DNA of 64,000 nucleotides from Hirsutella rhossiliensis (Eukaryota; Ascomycota; Sordariomycetes; Hypocreales; Ophiocordycipitaceae): the NCBI RefSeq assembly GCF_020360975.1, contig NW_025408668.1, positions 310,001 to 374,000 on the forward strand, in the 5' to 3' direction. Below are positions 54,011 to 63,968 of this stretch, one piece after another (position 1 is the stretch's first letter; each line of letters opens with the position of its first letter). The notes below the pieces were generated by a model. That model was not told the DNA's origin. It did no database searches and was given only the letters and a program-made list of their open reading frames with translations. The translations under genes and the position numbers were made by a program.

Positions 54011-55624
54011 CTAGAAGTCTTGTGATTCTGTGGTTGATTGGTTCTGGCTGAATTTCGTCAAGAATGGCGGGACATAGTGCAATTTCTTGTTCCCAGGAGA
54101 GATTGGCAAAGAGTTCTGAGAGCTCGGGTCAAGCTTTAGTTGTTCTTGTACGGAGGAGTCTACGTTGCAAGGCTTAAGCAGCGACTGTTGTTGGTACTGG
54201 ATGCGGTCGTCATTTTCATCTTTCGGCAAGTCTTGTGATCTTCGTGTGAGTGAGTCAGGTTTTCCGTTCTCTTTCCCAGGCACTGACTTGATAGCGAATT
54301 GGAACTGTGATAGGAATTCGCTCCACCTGACTTGTCGTCTTGAAAGTTGCTTGGTTGTCATGAAATATCGAAGGTTGGCATGGTCAGTGATGACTGTAAT
54401 CTGGTGGTGCGTGCCTTGGAGTTCGGGTCTCCAGCATTCGAAGCAGCGTACAATAGCCAAAAGTTCTTTGTCATAGATCTCGTAATTGCACTCAGCGGGG
54501 TCGTACTTCTTGGACATGAAAGCCACTGGGTGTAGCACTCCTGATCATCTTCCTGGGAGAGGATGCCCGAAGAGACAAAATCGGATGCGTCGCATTCGAC
54601 AAACACTTCTCTTGCGGGGTCGAAGTGTCTGAGGATTGGCGCTGAAGTGAAGCTATTTTTGAGCATATCGAATGCTTCTTGGCACGATGAAGTCCAGTTC
54701 CATTTGACTAGTTTCCGTGTCAGGGCAACAAGTGGTCGTACGATGCGTGAAAATCCCTTGATGAACCGTCTGTAGAAATTCGAGAATCCTAAGAAGGCTT
54801 GAACATCTTTGACGTTGATAGGGGCCTCCCAGTTGATGAGACAGTCGACTTTCTCTGGGTCCATCCGTACTCCAGTGGTTGAGATGATCATGCCCAGATA
54901 TTTAACTTCAGTAGTCTCAAATTCGCATTTCTTGACGTCAAGTTGTAGGCCTGCGGCTTCAAGTGCTTGAAGTACTGATTTGACGTGGAGTCTGTGGGTG
55001 GCGAGGTCGTCTGAGTAGATGAGAATGTCGTCGATGTAGGCTGTGCAATATCTATCAAGGAATGGGCGTAAGACTTCGTTGATTCGAGCTTGAAAGGTAG
55101 CTGGGGCGTTTGATAGTCCAAAGGCATCACCATGCTCTCGAAGAGACCATATCTTGTGTTGAACGCCGTCATCCACTCCTGACCCTCCTTGATGCGTATT
55201 CGATTGAACGCTGCGACGACATCGAGTTTGGTGAAATACTTGGCTTGGCTTAGCTGAGAAAGTGTCTCCTGGATTAACGGTAGCGGGTAGCGGTTCTTGA
55301 TGGTTATCGCGTTAAGAGCTCGGTAGTCCACGCAAAAACGAAGGCCCCTCCTGGCTTCTTTGCAAATAACACCGGCGAGGCCGCCGGTGAGGTGCTAGCG
55401 CGTATAAAACCCTTGTCAAGGTTTTCCTGAAGGAATTTCCGGAGGACGAGAAGTTCGTCTTGGGACATCCCGTACAGAGGTCCATGTGGTGGAGTCGTTC
55501 CAGGTTGAAGTTCAATTTCGTGGTCGCAGTCTCGGTGTGGGGGGAGTTTATCCGCCTCTGATTGGTCGAATGCCTTCAAGAATTCATGGTAGTGTTGTGG
55601 TACTTTTGTTGCAGGATCGATCAA
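54011..55624 (-). pseudogene. Gypsy 2 reverse transcriptase and RNase H
   Basis: Frames 55624-55304, 55331-54888, 55176-54358 and 54538-54011. RT motifs: [75 protein letters not shown] and the catalytic [12 protein letters not shown]. RNase [31 protein letters not shown] and [18 protein letters not shown]. The frame changes at about 55.31, 55.13 and 54.55 kb. Confidence 0.85.
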
Positions 55625-56131
55625 AGTCTTGGGTTCGAGGGCTTTGTGAATGTCTTCGAGTGATGCCCTGAAAGGTACATATCGGCTGCTATTTTCCGGG
55701 AAGCTCGGAGTTCCTGTGTTTGTTGGTCCTTGGGGTTAAGGAGGTGATTCCGTCCTGTAGCTGGAGCTCTCGGTTCATCTTGTCCATGTCTGTGAGTGCA
55801 GAGTCGAATCGGACCCGTCGGCGTGTTTTAGGTTCTACGAAGGTGGAGGCTTCTGTGATGACCCCAAGTTCAGCCAGCCTTTGTCGATCTCATACAGTGA
55901 TAATGAGAATACGTCGACGTCGCGGTTTTGGTCAGCATGTGGAATGCGGCTGCGCCGACTCTTCGGGGATTGATGGGCGTGGCAGTATAGTCGTGGTTGC
56001 AGAACTTGACAAAGAGGGAGCTCCAGAAACAGGAAGTTGGTATTGTCCTTTCTCCATGCAGTATTTGCGGCAGTGATCAGAGTTGAAAGTGACCACATTC
56101 GTGCTCCAATTGACGATTGGGTTGTGATCTG

Positions 56132-56480
56132 TTAGCCAGGGTTTTCAAGTATGACATTATACTTCCCAAGCTTCGTTACGTAAAAAAGCATCTTCTCCTT
56201 GTGTCCCTTGATGTCCATGTTGAGCTTCACCACATGAGTGATGTCGCCAGCCGAGGAGGGTCTTCCATCGACTACGTTCAGCCGGCGACGGTTTCGTAAT
56301 TCATAAAGCGTGAGTTTGTTGGTGTGCGCGAAGGATTCGTCTATAAACCCCTTTCCGGTGGCACCTGAGTCAAGCATTGCTTCGGTTTTAATCGGAGTGG
56401 AATTGTCTTCGATTAGGTTACAAGGCAGTAGCAAATGAGCTTGGTTGGTGTCCAGAGAAGAGAGCAGTAGATCGCCCTTT
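56132..56480 (-). pseudogene. Gypsy 2 aspartic protease
   Basis: Part of frame 56839-56132. It contains the active-site motif EAMLDSGATGKGFID (DSG), preceded by an N-terminal strand, and VVKLNMDIKGHKEKMLFYVT then KLGKYNVILENPG downstream, where the family has an ILG(M/L)PWL ending. The DSG is intact. Confidence 0.75.
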
Positions 56481-56589
56481 TTCTTGCGTCTCCTGCGGCG
56501 ACTTCCGTCGGAGACTACACTTTTTCCGTCCTCCATGGTGCGGTGTCGCAATTGAGGGAACGATGTTTGCCGAGCTGCACAAATGGCAG

Positions 56590-57640
56590 AGTCCATGCGT
56601 TGTGCAATAGGCTCTGCGTGCCGCTCTCTCTGCTTCCTTTGGGGGTCTACGACCAGGGGCGACTTTTTTGCCCCCCCGGGTGATGACGCTAAAATCCATT
56701 GAACCCCCGCCGTTAGAGGTCGTCGATTGTGGCGTGGTGGAGGGTTGTAAGGTTGCTTTGTGACTTGCTGAGTTGTCGGTGTTTTTCTTGAAGTAATTGG
56801 CATTGACTTGACGGCATTCGTTATCGCAGATACGGACAAGGTCCATAAATTGACTAAGTTCGGTAGGTGTATCTTTGCCCTTAGTGAGAAAGTCTCCAGA
56901 TAACGTTGTCGTGGAGGGCACGTCGGAGGTGAGCAATGAGCGCCCCACTATCCCAGTCGGTGAGCTTGGCGACGGCATACCATTCGGGAGGAATGTCGTA
57001 AGGGATCTATGGCCTTGTTTCATGTCAAAGATTTTGAGTTGGGCGGTAGCTTTAGCGTCAATATCCCCGAAGGCTGACTGAAGGGTGCTTTTATGGCATT
57101 GACATCGTCGAAGAGAACCACCCCATCTTTAATGTTGTAGCGGACTTGGTCATGTGCTTTGCCTTTAAGGCATGAGACGACATATCCCATACGTTGAGGT
57201 TCCGAGTTCCACCAATCTTTATTCATTTCGAGCTTCAACTCGAGGTGCTGGAGGAAATTCGGCAGAAGCGTGGGTCCTCTCCGGTGAAGGCCTCAGGATC
57301 AGGGTGTTCTGGTGTGCGGTGTGAAGCTCCCTTTGACTGAATGATTTTTAGGTATGCTTCATTTTCAGCCATAAGACGGGCGATCGTTGCGTCTCCATCA
57401 GTTTTAGTAATGAGCGTGTTTTCTAGGCGGGTTTGGAGGTCCTCCATTTCCGTATTTGTCGTCGTGGCCGAGGCACGTAGTGAATCGATTACTGCTTGCA
57501 TACTGTATGCGGCATTGCATACGAGGAAGACTTCTTTCATGAGACCGGCTGGGTTAGCAACAAAGGCATTTTGGAATGTTTCATTGGTATTGCTGGCGTT
57601 GAGAAGGGGGCAGGGGGGCACTCGATCGCAGTGATCGGAA
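56590..57640 (-). pseudogene. Gypsy 2 gag
   Basis: Frames 57702-57235, 57238-57020 and 57023-56418 read in turn AYLKIIQSKGASHRTPEHPD then PEAFTGEDP, KLEMNKDWWNSEPQRMGYVV then SCLKGKAHDQVRYNI, and a CHLCSSANIVPSI cysteine segment near 56.58 kb, which is a degraded knuckle. The HPDPEAFTGEDP and KGKAHDQV motifs are typical of fungal Gypsy Gag. The extreme N-terminus above 57.6 kb is not convincing. Confidence 0.7.
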
Positions 57641-57702
57641 TGGTCCGGTATGAGTTGGTATTGGTATGGTAAATACCGCCAAGACCTGGTATGGTTTGAC
57701 AA

Positions 57703-58182
57703 AAACTTGATACCATGGTATTACCGGTATACCGGATCATACCAGTAACGCTAAAAATAAGCTCAGGTGAGAGGCTCACTGCGAAGAATGACCAGGCGGA
57801 ATCCGAGCGGCGATGATTCCAATGTCATCTGTAGGGCTTATTGACCAGTTTTCTGCCAGTTTATCTACTCCATTCAATCATGAAACCATCATCCTCACAA
57901 TATTGACCTGGCTACCTTGGCCAGGTCGATCCGGCACCGAACGGATGCTTTTCGTCTTCGCTGCCGGGTAGCTATCCCAGGGAAGGCACGAAGGTAAGGC
58001 CAGTGTTAGTGTGTGTTAGAAGGTACTTCTAATTACACCAAGTTTTATGAGTTCTTTTATGTGGGACGGAGCACGACCTAACGTATCACTGGCCGGACTT
58101 GTCAATCGCGTCGTCGGAGGGGCAGGAAAAGCTTAAATGATCCTTTCTCTCGCGAAGGAGAGAGCAAAAGTGGGCATAGAAG
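57703..58182. other. No gene
   Basis: The stretch from about 57.63 to 57.75 kb is rich in GGTAT/ATACC words (TGGTATGGTAAATACC, CATGGTATTACCGGTATACC) and may be a worn terminal sequence. No frame is supported. A TTTCTCTCGCGAAGGAGAGA palindrome lies at 58144-58163. Confidence 0.35.
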
Positions 58183-58332
58183 TGGATAAAGGGACTTTTC
58201 GAAGGTCGAGTATCATATGATCAGATGGTATGCGAGAATGCATGTGTTGATTGCTCTCTCCCCGTTCAAGCAGCCCCTTTATATCCTCCAAGCTTCTCCC
58301 AAGTTGATATCCCGTTTTCAGGTATAGTATAC
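58183..58332 (+). repeat. Long inverted repeat, left arm
   Basis: It pairs with 59769-59938. Matching words in order are GGGACTTTTCG (58191), ATCATATGATCAGAT-like, GTTGATTGCTCT, AGCCCCTTT, TCCAAGCTTCTCCCAAGTTG, ATATCCCGTTTTCAGG (to 58322) and TAGTATAC. There are moderate differences between the arms. Confidence 0.75.
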
Positions 58333-58656
58333 ATTCTATCAGGAAGAGGGCACTTCTTGCCACTTACTGAAGGCCACGTAAGTCATCTACGTCAGCAACA
58401 TCAGCTCCATCTCCCCGATCGAATAGCTCTTCTAGCTATGAAATCGATAGTTCAGTCTCTCGAGGTCCCCGAGCCAGTAATAGTTATGCCGGACTCCTCA
58501 AAGGGTCCCCGTTCGAATAGGAGATCCTCCGGACCCCTCAGTGGTCTAGGAAGAAGAAACAACAGTCTGCAGACTTCCCTTCTTACCTGGTTTCAAGCTG
58601 TATTACCTAGAGAGACCTAGAGACCTCAACTCGTTCGGACCTTCTTCTCGACACGC

Positions 58657-58959
58657 TTACGTCTGCCCATGTGGCCCGGGATTCGCCGGACAACAGGGTA
58701 TGCACACCTTGGGCCCACGCCGTGTACAACATCTCTTCTTCAGGTACCACGGGTGGATCACGGTGTGACGGGAATTCTCTTTCATCCACTTGATCCAATA
58801 CTTCTTACGCTCGGGACCAACTCTCACGCGACCACCTGTCCCGCCGCCCGTTGGGCATATGGTCGGCCGCTTCAGCCCGCCCCACACGCCGCAGAGACCC
58901 GGGTCGACATGCGAGAGCGCCAAGACAACCACGGCTAGGAGGGGGCGTAGGGACCGCAT
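58657..58959 (-). CDS. Small cysteine-rich secreted protein candidate
   Basis: A 100-residue frame from ATG 58959. The first 25 residues, MRSLRPLLAVVVLALSHVDP then GLCGV, form a standard signal peptide (basic N-region, LLAVVVLAL core, small residues before a likely cleavage near GLC-G). The mature part is basic, with six cysteines (ICP, RCC, VCIPCC) and KKYWIKWMKENSRH in the centre. Codons favour G or C in third position (for example CTC, GCC, GTC, GTG, AAG), as in expressed fungal genes. The shape fits small secreted proteins of the effector type, but no family is recognised and no function can be given. It lies between the 58.2 and 59.9 kb inverted repeats, and other frames overlap it. Confidence 0.45.
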   Translation of the reverse strand: MRSLRPLLAVVVLALSHVDPGLCGVWGGLKRPTICPTGGGTGGRVRVGPERKKYWIKWMKENSRHTVIHPWYLKKRCCTRRGPKVCIPCCPANPGPHGQT

Positions 58960-58962
58960 CAC

Positions 58963-59495
58963 CGATATGGAATTTGATCGGCGGCCAGTAGTGTGGTCCC
59001 GATGGTGTGTGTATGAAAAATAGACGCCTGTGTCAAATTTATGGTTATGTGCCTATTTTTCTTTGCTGAAAAAGAAGGTGTCTTGGAGCCAAGGCTTCAA
59101 AGTATTAAGGCAGGAATTTTTTCGAATTTTTGTATTGCTTGAATGTGTTGGAAGTGATCATTCTAAAGCTGGACGATAGAGGGGCGACTCCTCCTTATAT
59201 AGACAATTTCGGATTGAAGAACTAAGTGACATATACACTTGTACCCAGTACCATATTGAACCATATTGAATGACAAATACAGAGGTGAAATTCCTGACCT
59301 TGTAAGTCATCCCGTTCCGAAGATATTTGGTTTCAAAGGTGGTTGGCTGTGTTTGAGGTTGTCGGCATCTAAGGTCTTCCATCTTGTTTTACTTGATTGA
59401 TCGGGGTTTTTCGATTCCCGATCTCTACTTGATTTGGTATCCGATAATTGTCGAGAAGAAGGTATGAACGAGTTGACGTCTCTAGGTCTCTCTAG
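58963..59495. other. No gene seen
   Basis: AT-rich sequence with only short frames. It would be the promoter side of the secreted protein candidate. Confidence 0.35.
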
Positions 59496-59582
59496 GTACC
59501 ATACCCCACCCCCCTTTGGGTAACACCCCCCTTTGGGTAGCGCAATTGAAAAAATCCCCACCAAAAGTCTATCATTTGAACT
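59496..59582. repeat. 86-bp dispersed repeat, copy 2
   Basis: Same orientation and order as 27011-27096: TACCATACCCCACCCCCC, two CCTTTGGGTA units, GCGCAATTGAAAAAATC and CCACCAAAAGTCTATCATTTGAACT. Here no piggyBac coding sequence adjoins it. Confidence 0.6.
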
Positions 59583-59768
59583 TGTCACACAACAGGATGC
59601 ACGGACAGTGTGAGTGACTGAGCAACGATCGGGAAGAAGATCCCCTGTGAATCGGGCAACGAAAGACTCTTGGTTTTTATCTAAATGAAAGACATATCTC
59701 TCTTATATACATGAGTAGAGAGACTAAGAGCAGCTGCTGCCTGCAGGCTAGTGTGACTGCCTATTACG

Positions 59769-59938
59769 GTATACTATAAGTTACCTGAAAACGGGATATC
59801 AACTTGGGAGAAGCTTGGAGGGATACAAAAGGGGCTGTTTGGACGGGAATAGGGCAACCGGGAGCAGAGCAATCATCACATGAATAAAACGGACTATCAG
59901 ATCATTTGAGAATCTACTACGAAAAGTCCCTCTATCAG
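59769..59938 (-). repeat. Long inverted repeat, right arm
   Basis: Complement of 58183-58332, running from GTATACTATA and CCTGAAAACGGGATATCAAC through AACTTGGGAGAAGCTTGGAG to CGAAAAGTCCC. It has a 15-20 bp insertion relative to the left arm (GGAATAGGGCAACCGGGA region). Confidence 0.75.
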
Positions 59939-59975
59939 GGTGGTTTTCCATATATGGAAAGGTGTGCAATCCATA

Positions 59976-62286
59976 AGGGATTTCCCGGTGATCTGCCGGA
60001 TCGGATGATTCGCCGGATTTTGGTTCCCTTGCATTCCGGTGAAGATTTGAGTGAAACTCCACGAAAATAATATGAAACAATCTCACATTAAAGCAGAAGC
60101 AAGAAAGATGCCTAGCAATTCCATTCAATCTACTTCGCAGTCATCAAGCCACCGTGGCCGCTTCCTGTGGCGTCCCGATCGCGCAAGTCCCCGCATTGCG
60201 ACTACCATCTCCTGGTCGCGCTCGACAGCCAATGATGGCTTTTTGGGACGTGAGGAAGTGGTCAATGCCGGCTTTGGATCTTTACGCAACTTAATGTTTG
60301 GCGATTTTGAGTGTTCCGGAGCTGTCGTCGGTTCTGGTGGAGCCGAAATGGCGACGACAATCTCGTCTCGAACGCCCGGACTCTTCTCGCGAGTCTGTGG
60401 AGCAACAGAGGGTCCGGATCCCATTTCCGACATTTTTTTCTGGTTCTTTCGCTTGAGCTCTTTCCGTATCTGCCTGTTTTTCTCCCGCTCTTGTTGTCTG
60501 GCTTCCTTTGCCTGACGTCTTTGCTCAGTTTTGCCTCCCGCTGCCTTCTCTTCTCCAGAGCGAGAACTTTGAGGTTTGCCGCCTTTGCTGTCGCTCAAAC
60601 CTTTGTCGTTCTTTCTCCAAGGCCTCTTCTTGCTTCTGAGTCTCCATGGCTGCTTTCTTCAAGCGCGCTTGGGCCACTTTTGCAGGGCTAAATACCTGCG
60701 CCGAGTTAGGATCTACACGATCGAAAAGGTAATCCTTCAGAGCTTTACCGCGCATTCTGCGCTGCTTTTCGTGAAAGATAGTCTCCCGAAGTCCCTGATT
60801 CTCATATCGAAGCAATTCGTTCTGAGATTGGAGACTTTCGAGAGTACTTTGAGCTTCCGACTGTCTCGGCTAGCGTTTTTGAGGATCCATCGACTACCTT
60901 GTCGACAAGTCGGCGCAAATCCCGAGCAGTGGGCTGCTGCAGGGCGAGCGAGTCAACGGAGCTGTCGCCAGACTCAGACTCATCTTCTGTTTTCTCCGCG
61001 ATCTGCGACAAAACGACTTCAGGGTCAAATGGGAGGAGTCCGGTCCGTTTCAACCACTTGCGATGTTCTCCGCCGAGAAAGATGACCCGAATGCGTTCCA
61101 AAATAACGACCAGAACTCGCGTTTCGATAGCCCGATGAGTCCCTGTGTCTTTGCAGTCCACTGGATGAGCTGGTTGGTGTATGCGGTCGAAAGAGGGCCA
61201 AAGGGACACATCAAGGGGCTGCAGCCTGTGCGTGGAATGCGGCGGAAACACGGCAACGATTATCCGATGCTGGTCACACCACTCCAGGAAGTCCATATTG
61301 ACATGACTAGAGTGTCCGTCGGTAATCAGGAGGCGGTAATCCCGGCCGTTTCGCGCCTTTTCTTTCGTGAACCGGTCGAAAACACCAATGAGCCATTCCT
61401 TTCCAAGTTCATGGTTCGTCCAACCCGTTTCTGAGGTTGTGAAAAACGCCGCTTGGTGCTCCGGATCAAACTCCGTGAGCCAGGAGTCCTGAACTTGCCC
61501 TGGCTTGCCTTGGTAGATGAGAAACGGGGGTAGCGCGGTCAGGTCTTGACAGACACATGCCAGGAACGTGATCCATGATCTGTTGCCATCCTGCGCAGCA
61601 CCGATCAATTTTCCTTGCTTCTTGGCACGAACAGAGAATACTCTCTTGGTACGATTGATGACGCCGAGGAGAAAGCCCTTTCGTCCACATTATACGTGTT
61701 GCAAGGCAGGATGTCGTATTTCTCGATTTTCTCGCCAATCTTGTACGATCAGCAATGAAGGGATGGACTTGGGCACCTACTTACAAGCTCATAGTAGGCT
61801 CTGTATCTAGAAGCATTGTCTGCTCTCTTTCTTGCGATATCAAAACCGTCGAACCAAGTGCAACCGAGCTCATCGCTGTTACGTCGGACGAAGCTATACG
61901 GCCAGTCCTTTCCGACCTCAATTTTGGCGATATCCTGGGCAAAACTTTTGATCATCGGCAGCGTAGGCGGAATCCCACGTGATGAAAGCTTGCGAATATA
62001 CGCAACAAGATCCCTTTCTTGCTGTTTTGAGAGACGTGACTTATACAAACTGTCGGCATCCCGTCTTGACCTCTGTTTGCCTTGGTGTCGCCGTCGCAGG
62101 GTAGTCTCGTCGCAATTGAACTGACGCGCAGTCTTGGCATAGTTAACAGTGTCACACAGCTTCAGAAACTCAAGCGCTTCATCAATCGGGGCCATGGTGG
62201 TGGAGAAATTCAGGATTGAAGTGGAGACGTGAACTGGCGGTGAATCCGGCGAATCGCCCGATCCGGCAGATCACCGGGAAATCCCT
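59976..62286 (-). mobile_element. Fot1/pogo-type DNA transposon copy B
   Basis: Inverted terminal repeats AGGGATTTCCCGGTGATCTG at 59976 and its complement ending at 62286, each flanked by TA (59974-59975 and 62287-62288). It is 2311 bp. The arms extend with GCCGGATCGG.TGATTCGCCGG. It is the better-preserved relative of copy A and lacks its SINE. Confidence 0.92.
60125..62195 (-). pseudogene. Pogo/Fot1 transposase, near-complete, single-base frameshifts
   Basis: ATG 62195 (MAPIDEALEFLKLCDTVNYA). An N-terminal helix-turn-helix (NYAKTARQFNCDETTLRRR) and a CENP-B-like second DNA-binding part (LPMIKSFAQDIAKIEVGKDW) come first. A 45-bp intron at 61784-61740 (GTAAGT ... ACAAG) joins YYEL to IGEKIEKYDILP in frame. 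The DDE domain follows: first aspartate in YNVDE (one A missing just after, at about 61680), then RSWITFLACVCQDLTALPPF, second in LLITDGHSSHVNMDFLEW and third in HSTHRLQPLDVSLWPSF. After another frame change near 60810 come LLRYENQGLRETIFHEKQRR and a coiled lysine/glutamine-rich tail to a stop at 60125. It would have cut and pasted the element at TA sites. Confidence 0.88.
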
Positions 62287-62445
62287 TAAGTTATCATTCG
62301 GAATACACATTAGATTCGACTTCTGGGGCTCCTCTTTAGTCTCTGACGTGAAGAAGAAGTTAAATATAGCTTTACAGGCGACCATTCGAGCTCGCCGGCA
62401 GACTGGTTTCGAGACAGTCGGGTTATCTCAACTGCCCAAGAATGG
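62287..62445. other. Spacer between pogo B and the next LTR
   Basis: No gene is seen. It holds the TA target copy (62287-62288) of pogo B and ends just before an LTR. Confidence 0.4.
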
Positions 62446-62678
62446 TGTCAGAACAACGGGAGCAGGGGTCACGTGCGATAGGGAGATAAGCAGATGACTC
62501 ATTGGAATAGAGCCCGAGAGACCCCAAAAAGGGGCCCCGGGCGCGCTCCGGAGAAGAACACACACAATACACACATCTCTGCAAGCCTAATCGGCCTGCA
62601 CTCCTACATACGATTGTTCTACTGCATCACAACTGTGCATTTCCTATTCAGGATCACCTAGAACCTTCGGTTCTGACA
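62446..62678 (+). repeat. 5' LTR of an LTR retrotransposon cut by the window end
   Basis: 233 bp with perfect 9-bp inverted ends TGTCAGAAC and GTTCTGACA (TG...CA). The 3' copy is outside the window. The sequence after it (ATTAAGAGTCTCAG) would hold the primer binding site, which was not identified. It lies 178 bp before the gag ATG. Confidence 0.75.
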
Positions 62679-62855
62679 ATTAAGAGTCTCAGTCTCTTTC
62701 CAGCCAAAAAGAGCCACGGAAGAGGCATTTCAAGCCTACAACCACAACAACAGAAAAACACGACCGCTCCCTCCATACGGAAGCGACCCGATAGCCACTC
62801 GAGATCGACTCGAGAAGAGCCCGAATACAAGCCGAACTCGACACGAACTCTGGCA

Positions 62856-63968
62856 ATGTCCCATAAAGAAGACTCGGAGGTCTTCCTCGACACTCCGTAC
62901 GACTGGATCAACTGGCAGAGCAACTTCGTGGCGAAAGCCATCGACCGGGAGCTCTGGGATTGGATCGACGGCAAGAAGGATCTCATGAAGAGGCCTGAGA
63001 GGGTGGCCCTTGAACCCCCTCCGACTCTGAATGCCGCCGAAGAAGGTCCCGCTGCATCTGCCGCCACTACCTCAACGGAAACGGCATCAGCTACCGTTTT
63101 CGCTTCTACTACGAGGCCAGCTTCTGTGGCCGAGAGAGATCGTCGCCTTCGAGAGAAGCAATTCGAATACACGATCTATCAGTCAGATCTACGCCTGTTC
63201 GGGCAGCAACAGGAAGGCATTCGAGACCTACGCAGCTGGGTCGCCAAGACTATATGCAAGACATACCACAGAACATGCTGCAAGGCGAACCAGTCCTTAA
63301 AGCAGTGGTACGAGCTTCTGAACAGTAATGCAAAAGGGTCCGAGAAGGAGGTGAGGAGAACCCTTCATCAGAAATACGAGAAGGCTATTACCCCGACCGC
63401 AAAGCCGCCTCGCAACTGGACCAATTGGTCCGACATATGGATTAAAGCTATTAACGAGGGGCTCGAGGGAGGACTCCCCGAGGCTCTTAACGAGGAAATC
63501 TGGCTACGAGGCTTCCTCAGGGCCGTCAGACCACATTTCCCCCATTGGGTCGACACGATTACCATCACGAATCCCCAAGACCAACCTAATTTCACAATCC
63601 ACAAGCTAAAGGACCTCTTCCTCGCGTATATTTACAACAATTCGGGCCCCTCTATCATTAAACGAGGAGCTTTTGGTCCGACCTTCAACGCCCGTGGAAA
63701 CCACCAGCGAGGAAGAGGTGGCAAGAGGCCCAGGTCGAAGACCACAGACGACAAGGGAGAAAAATACTGTCGTTTGTGCGAACAGCCCGGCCACCGCCTT
63801 AACTTTTGCTGGGGAATCTTCCCGGATAGAGCTGCCGAGTGGTGGAAGCCCTCGGACATAATCAAGAAAAACCTCAAAGACGAGTCCATCGCAGAAGAGA
63901 TCAAAAGAGCAAAGGGGAAGCGACAAGAGCAACGCAGAGACGGAGAGAAGCATGAGGATCAGGACTGA
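62856..63968 (+). CDS. Retrotransposon Gag, probably Copia type
   Basis: An uninterrupted 370-residue frame from ATG 62856 (MSHKEDSEVFLDTPYDWINW). It contains a Gag-like helical region (DWINWQSNFVAKAIDRELWD, WVAKTICKTYHRTCCKANQS), an alanine/threonine linker, NWSDIWIKAINEGLEGGLPE, a basic segment (RGNHQRGRGGKRPRSKTT) and a CX2CX4HX4C knuckle CRLCEQPGHRLNFC at about residues 307-320. The Copia assignment is by overall style; a Gypsy Gag cannot be excluded without pol, which is beyond the window. No frameshift is seen, so this element may be young. A TGA ends it at 63966-63968. Confidence 0.75.
   Translation: MSHKEDSEVFLDTPYDWINWQSNFVAKAIDRELWDWIDGKKDLMKRPERVALEPPPTLNAAEEGPAASAATTSTETASATVFASTTRPASVAERDRRLREKQFEYTIYQSDLRLFGQQQEGIRDLRSWVAKTICKTYHRTCCKANQSLKQWYELLNSNAKGSEKEVRRTLHQKYEKAITPTAKPPRNWTNWSDIWIKAINEGLEGGLPEALNEEIWLRGFLRAVRPHFPHWVDTITITNPQDQPNFTIHKLKDLFLAYIYNNSGPSIIKRGAFGPTFNARGNHQRGRGGKRPRSKTTDDKGEKYCRLCEQPGHRLNFCWGIFPDRAAEWWKPSDIIKKNLKDESIAEEIKRAKGKRQEQRRDGEKHEDQD

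Larger units (their letters stand above)
52459..57702 (-). mobile_element. Gypsy (Ty3) chromovirus 2, degenerate
   Basis: The minus-strand order is gag (57.6-56.6 kb), protease (about 56.3 kb), RT (55.6-54.4 kb), RNase H (54.6-54.1 kb), integrase (54.0-52.85 kb) and chromodomain (52.7-52.5 kb). The polyprotein is spread over about eight overlapping frames. LTRs were not recognised, so the element is probably old and end-trimmed. It differs throughout from Gypsy 1. Confidence 0.88.

Noticed and set aside
58225..58620. 131-codon plus-strand protein
   Set aside because: Its first third is the inverted-repeat arm and the rest has no domain or codon bias; the opposite-strand secreted protein frame is better supported.
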